Part shown: in pieces, positions 59,801 through 64,000 of the stretch
How positions within the stretch are numbered: position 1 is the stretch's first letter
How the letters are laid out: each line of letters starts with the position of its first letter
Source: Pleodorina starrii
Taxonomy: Eukaryota > Chlorophyta > Chlorophyceae > Chlamydomonadales > Volvocaceae
Assembly: GCA_030267565.1 (NCBI GenBank)
Contig: BRXU01000001.1
Coordinates: forward strand, 3,224,001-3,288,000
Direction of reading: 5' to 3'
Length of the DNA: 64,000 nt
Position numbers and translations under genes: made by a program
Notes under the pieces: model-generated
Told to the model about the DNA's origin: nothing
Seen by the model: the letters and a program-made list of their open reading frames with translations, nothing else
The model's database searches: none

Positions 59801-61896
59801 CTGAACAAGCAGCAAGGCATGAACTTCCTTCGCAAGCGTGTCTTGATGAGGTTCGTGTGGAAATACGACAGAGCGGCAGCTGAAGCTAACAGGCTGCCTG
59901 TGCAGCAGCCCCCTGCGTCCGACCTCGAGGCGAAACTCCTGGAAGCGGAGGAACGCAAGATCCAAACGAGGTGGTTCAGTGAACACAAGAAGAAAATGGA
60001 GGCTAAGAACCGCGTGACATCGATTGTGTGCCCGAAGTGCAACATCTTGACCCTCCAGCAGTCGGGCGCTTGCAATGGCGGCTGGAGCTTACAAGTGCTG
60101 GGAAGCTCGTTTATCAAACTGCAGCCGGAGGAGCTCTGCGGGCTGCAGGAAGTGATATTGGCCTTCACCCAGAAGCCCGAGGCCCGTCTCGCCCTTCTGC
60201 AGGCCGCGTAAGTACAGTATGGGCGATAGCTGGGCTGAGTCGTCGGAGTCATACACATGTAGCTTGACTTCACTGACTGTAACTCGTTCAACTGGGTTTT
60301 GCAGGGGGGGTGGTATCCGCCGGGCTGCAGGCACGGCCGGCACTACCCGACGGGACGCACTTCCTGCGGAGCAGGTACGGCCTGTTGCGGGCCCAGCGCC
60401 ACCACCGCGCCAACCGGTTGCAGCCGCGGGCCTGGTGGGAGCGGTCGCTGGGGCGGCGGCGGGCGTTGGGCTGCCGGTGCCATTACCGGGGGCTTTGCCA
60501 CGGCAGCACGCAGTTGCCGCAACTGGGGGAGGCGCCGCCGCCATGCCGATTGCGGGGCCACAGCAGGTGGTGCACACGCTGGTGGCCAGACCAGCCCCAC
60601 ACCTTGGCGGATTGGCGACCGGCGCCAGGGCTCCGGATCCACAGGTGCAGCAGCAACAGCTGACCACGGCCGCGGGCCTGGTGGGAGCGGTCGCTGGGGC
60701 GGCGGCGGGCGTTGGGCTGCCGGTGCCATTACCGGGGGCTTTGCCACGGCAGCACGCAGTTGCCGCAACTGGGGGAGGCGCCGCCGCCATGCCGATTGCG
60801 GGGCCACAGCAGGTGGTGCACACGCTGGTGGCCAGACCAGCCCCACACCTTGGCGGATTGGCGACCGGCGCCAGGGCTCCGGATCCACAGGTGCAGCAGC
60901 AACAGCTGACCACGGCCGCGGGCCTGGTGGGAGCGGTCGCTGGGGCGGCGGCGGGCGTTGGGCTGCCGGTGCCATTACCGGGGGCTTTGCCACGGCAGCA
61001 CGCAGTTGCCGCAACTGGGGGAGGCGCCGCCGCCATGCCGATTGCGGGGCCACAGCAGGTGGTGCACACGCTGGTGGCCAGACCAGCCCCACACCTTGGC
61101 GGATTGGCGACCGGCGCCAGGGCTCCGGATCCACAGGTGCAGCAGCAACAGCTGACCACGGCCGCGGGCCTGGTGGGAGCCGCCGGACCGTCGGGGATGG
61201 GCCCACAGGCCCATACTACAGCGGTGCCCTTTCCACCACCACCGCCGGAAGGGCTGGTGACGGGCCCCATCGCTGCCAACCACCAGCAGCAGCAGCCGCG
61301 CACTGCAGCCGCCGAGCCTGGGACAAGATTCGAGAAAGGGCAGGTAAGCCGTGCCAGTAGCCGTCTGTATCTACTATCCACAGAGATCCTTACCCGTCAC
61401 TACATTGTGTTTGCAGAGGGCGGGGACGATCAAGGCTTTCGCCAAGATGATCGAGGACCAGAGGGACATCACGTGGGACCAGGCCATCGCCCATTGGCGC
61501 AGCATCAATGTCGCAGTGGGCGCCATGCCAGATGACAAGCTTATCGACGCTTGGAAGAAGGCGGCCAAGGCGGCGGGTATTGCTCACGGTGTCCCAAGCA
61601 AGCCCAGGGGCGCCCGGGGCGAGGTCACCCGCGGGGACCCGGCGGTCGCGGTGCCGGGTGTTGATGGCATCCGGCCCGGGGTGCAAGCGGACCCTCGGAT
61701 GCGAGCGGACACCGCTGCGCTAGACTGGGACGCGAAGGTTGCCGCTGTGGAGAGTGCGCTGGCGGCGCCTAACCCCGACGGTGTCCGGGTGCAGCAGCTG
61801 TATGACGAGCTCCGAGCGCTCGCATGCCCGGTTCCAAACCGGGCCGAGATCCTGCAAAGGGTCTACAGCCGAATCGCGGTGGCGTTTTCCTCGTAG
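56893..61896 (+). CDS. Unrecognised large protein with two tandem-repeat domains
   Basis: Seven exons join in phase: 56893-57105, 57334-57521, 57609-57807, 57892-57988, 58077-60207, 60305-61343 and 61417-61896, giving about 1448 residues. The N-terminal about 235 residues are mixed and globular-looking (EALDTAFEEVLAAGN, REACRADFQQVAKWVGLAD). Next is a Pro/Gln/Ala/Ser-rich domain of seven 41- or 43-residue repeats (PLEELVARHSPSDPPAGLAA...). An acidic and then basic helical segment follows (DDDNLRKTMVKDALDVLN) with a possible CPKC...C knuckle. Three 82-residue Ala/Gly/Pro repeats come next (GLVGAVAGAAAGVGLPVPLP...). The C-terminal about 160 residues look globular again (ITWDQAIAHWRSINVAVG, EILQRVYSRI). 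I recognise no family, membrane segment or signal peptide. It may be a lineage-specific or element-derived gene; the function is unknown. Confidence 0.7.
58424..59302 (+). repeat. In-frame 123/129-bp tandem repeats (seven units plus partial)
   Basis: Units begin at 58424, 58553, 58676, 58799, 58922, 59051 and 59180, with a partial eighth at 59303. Unit lengths are 129, 123, 123, 123, 129, 129 and 123 bp (43 or 41 residues). They differ by an optional QP/RP pair and a few substitutions. Each encodes LEEL, RHSPSD, GLAAPSSATLSLQQQ and a PQPQP linker. Confidence 0.95.
60426..61180 (+). repeat. In-frame 246-bp tandem repeats (three units plus partial)
   Basis: Units begin at 60426, 60672 and 60918, each 246 bp (82 residues), with a short fourth start at 61164. 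I see no sequence difference between the units over most of their length, which suggests very recent expansion or gene conversion. Confidence 0.96.
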
Positions 61897-62054
61897 TTTT
61901 GATGGTTCGACCCTTAAATGGCGTTACAGGTTGTTACTTACCGTTGTACGTGTGTAGGTTGCCGTACAGTCGTGAATGGTCGCTTGTTCGCAAACCTATC
62001 TTATTTACAGGATTGATAAAATTTAGTTATTGGTTGCACAGGGCACAGCTACAG

Positions 62055-62151
62055 TAGCGCCGTCATGGTGCACAGCTACATGTCATGGTGCACAGCTTCA
62101 GTAGCGCCGTCATGGTGCAGCAGCGCCGTCATAGCACCGTCATGGTGCGGT
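62055..62151. repeat. Short imperfect repeats of cgccgtcatggtgca
   Basis: Four or five degenerate 15-25 bp units containing gtcatggtgc follow shortly after the large gene. No function is apparent. Confidence 0.7.
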
Positions 62152-62404
62152 GAGCTTGCGCCCCCCGCTTTGCTAAATGAGGGCTTCTTTTTTGAAGGGG
62201 CGTGTGCCACTGGTGCGCTATTTTCGTGTCGGAGGGCACGCACTGTGGGCAGTGCGGGTCTTGGACTTGTTGTGAGGGCAGTCCTTCCTCCCTCGCCCGA
62301 ATGAGAGACTTTATCCCAAGGAGAGGGCTTGTCCCAATGTACAGTTGAAACGATAGGGGTATAACAGGAGCCCAGCTGTCATATGCGTTCGGTGGGTTGG
62401 GAGG

Positions 62405-62967
62405 CAGCCCAAAGGCGCCACGCTAACCCGGCCACCGCGTCACACCGAAAGCGCAGAGGGCACAGGGGGGTGCCGGGTCGCAGCCCAAAGGCGCCACGCT
62501 AACCCGGCCACCGCGTCACACCGAAAGCACAGAGGGCACAGGGGGGTGCCGGGTCGCAGCCCAAAGGCGCCACGCTAACCCGGCCACCGCGTCACACCGA
62601 AAGCACAGAGGGCACAGGGGGGTGCCGGGTCGCAGCCCAAAGGCGCCACGCTAACCCGGCCACCGCGTCACACCGAAAGCGCAGAGGGCACAGGGGGGTG
62701 CCGGGTCGCAGCCCAAAGGCGCCACGCTAACCCGGCCACCGCGTCACACCGAAAGCGCAGAGGGCACAGGGGGGTGCCGGGTCGCAGCCCAAAGGCGCCA
62801 CGCTAACCCGGCCACCGCGTCACACCGAAAGCACAGAGGGCACAGGGGGGTGCCGGGTCGCAGCCCAAAGGCGCCACGCTAACCCGGCCACCGCGTCACA
62901 CCGAAAGCGCAGAGGGCACAGGGGGGTGCCGGGTCGCAGCCCAAAGGCGCCACGCTAACCCGGCCAC
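62405..62967. repeat. 76-bp minisatellite, seven full units plus partial
   Basis: Units start at 62405, 62481, 62557, 62633, 62709, 62785, 62861 and 62937 (last incomplete), each beginning cagcccaaaggcgcca. They are identical apart from an alternating gcgcag/gcacag position. They abut directly with no unique spacers. Confidence 0.97.
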
Positions 62968-63167
62968 GCACGGCGTACGAGCAGCGAGTACAGTTAAGAC
63001 AGCTACCGGTATGCAGACCGGATTCGTCGGCTTCGCGGCTGCATCAGATTCCGACCGGCCCGACCGGAGCCAATCCTTGTGCGCCTCTGGTGCTGTTACG
63101 TTCCCATGTAAGCCAGCCAGCGATCCGCGAGCGCTCGCCTATCTCTAAACCTTTTCGGGTTGCACAG

Positions 63168-63776
63168 AAACGGCGGGCGGGCTCTCCCCTGGTCCGCTTG
63201 ATCTCTCAGCGGCCCGCCAGTTCTCCCGCGGCGACCTTCAGCCCCACCTTGGACCTCTCCGCGCCCCCGCCTGGTTCCCCTTCCCCCATCCTGGTACCGT
63301 CCACGGTGCGTCTTGCCGCCTGGAACTCGTCTCCCAACACTTCAGGCCTCACTCCGCCGGGCTCGCAGGTGACTCCCCTCATTAGGTTTGTGGACTCGAG
63401 GCTGCGGCCTACCCTTCCTGCGTCGCCGGTCCCCGGCCCAGCCTTTTCCTTCCCTTCTCCGACCGCCTTGCCCACCGAGGGGCCCATCTTCGTGGCTCTA
63501 CAGGTGCGAGCCTCGCCCTAACTGTCCTGATTCCCTGCCTCTTGCTACTCCTTTGCTCGTCGCCACCCCTCGGTATTCTCTGCCCTTAACTCGCTACTCC
63601 GCCCCTGCCTATTCCCTGCCTTTCAGGCCCCGTTCGTCGGGCTGCCCGCCTTCGGCGTACCCGCCCGCCTCCCCAGTTTTTCCCCCGGGCCGGCCGCTGC
63701 CACCGGGCCTCCGAACTGCGGTCTGACCTACCCGGCACAGGAGGCCGGTCTGACCTACCCACGCGGGCGAAGGTGA
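63168..63776 (+). CDS. Proline/serine-rich spliced open frame, probably partial
   Basis: Two putative exons, 63168-63503 and 63627-63776, are flanked by good splice sites (TTGCACAG acceptor, CAG|GTGCGAG donor, CCTTTCAG acceptor). They join in phase to about 161 residues ending CGLTYPAQEAGLTYPRGRR. The composition is dominated by Pro, Ser, Ala and Leu without a known domain. There is no ATG in frame in the first part, so an upstream exon is required if the gene is real. That exon would lie before or within the minisatellite region. Low complexity makes a chance open frame possible. No function is assigned. Confidence 0.35.
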
Positions 63777-64000
63777 TGATGGGCCTTCCCTTCCACGCCT
63801 CTCATGCTTCCGTTCCCACCGAAGCTTGTATCCCCAGCCCGCCACAGAGTCCCATGGATCCATCTACATCCCCTCGGGTTGTGTCTTGGCTGGTGGTGTG
63901 ATGCGATCTGGGGCATGCTTTGATCACTTTGGGCTCCTGCGACCCACCAATGCGATTAGCGACCGCGTGACCGGGGTTGTGCTGGATTGCGTTGTGCTGT
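63777..64000. other. Window end, no gene seen
   Basis: This 224-bp stretch shows no convincing coding, RNA or repeat feature. Confidence 0.5.

Noticed and set aside
62405..62967. CRISPR-like array
   Set aside because: The 76-bp units abut with no unique spacers, and the context is a eukaryotic nuclear genome; it is a minisatellite.

Overview
The window looks like nuclear DNA of a GC-rich chlorophyte green alga, most likely a chlamydomonadalean. The grounds are: intron-dense genes with short exons; proteins with very long Ala, Gly, Pro and Gln runs; an early light-induced protein (ELIP) with an N-terminal targeting extension; downstream TGTAA motifs typical of green-algal polyadenylation; and eukaryotic housekeeping genes of plant-like type. 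Most of the single-exon open frames on both strands are shadows produced by GC richness. The models below rest on splice-site phase and recognisable protein families.

Layout. Positions 1-4272 and 6965-10998 are two copies of one segment. They carry the 3' end of a 5'-3' exoribonuclease gene (XRN) and its downstream flank. Between them lies a two-exon BTB/BACK gene (+). The second copy belongs to a complete 20-exon XRN gene (-, 18954 to 8383); the first is a truncated four-exon remnant. XRN is divergent from RFC3 (+, 19513-23163), a complete clamp-loader subunit. An ELIP gene (-, 24206-25622) is divergent from a small predicted plastid membrane protein (+, 25990-27076). After about 2.3 kb without a gene come an unrecognised multi-exon gene (-, 29372-31954), a small KCTD-type BTB gene (-, 32204-32780) and a large SCAPER homologue (-, about 46974 to 33112). 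FCF1 (-, 47864-50139) is divergent from the complex I subunit NDUFA2/B8 (+, 50470-51127). An inhibitory-type serpin gene (-, 51940-55205) follows, with a broken serpin relic upstream of it (55891-56590).

The right end (56.9-64 kb) is accessory in character. It holds an unrecognised seven-exon gene (+, 56893-61896) that encodes two unrelated families of perfect in-frame tandem repeats, then a 76-bp minisatellite and a proline-rich spliced open frame.

Functionally the genes cover RNA turnover (XRN), ribosome biogenesis (FCF1), DNA replication (RFC3), photoprotection (ELIP), respiration (NDUFA2), ER/cell-cycle or ciliary functions (SCAPER), protease control (serpin) and BTB adaptors. Nothing suggests a single pathway. 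The most unusual features are the asymmetric segmental duplication, a high share of GC-AG introns, the architecture of the SCAPER homologue, and the repeat-encoding gene at the right.
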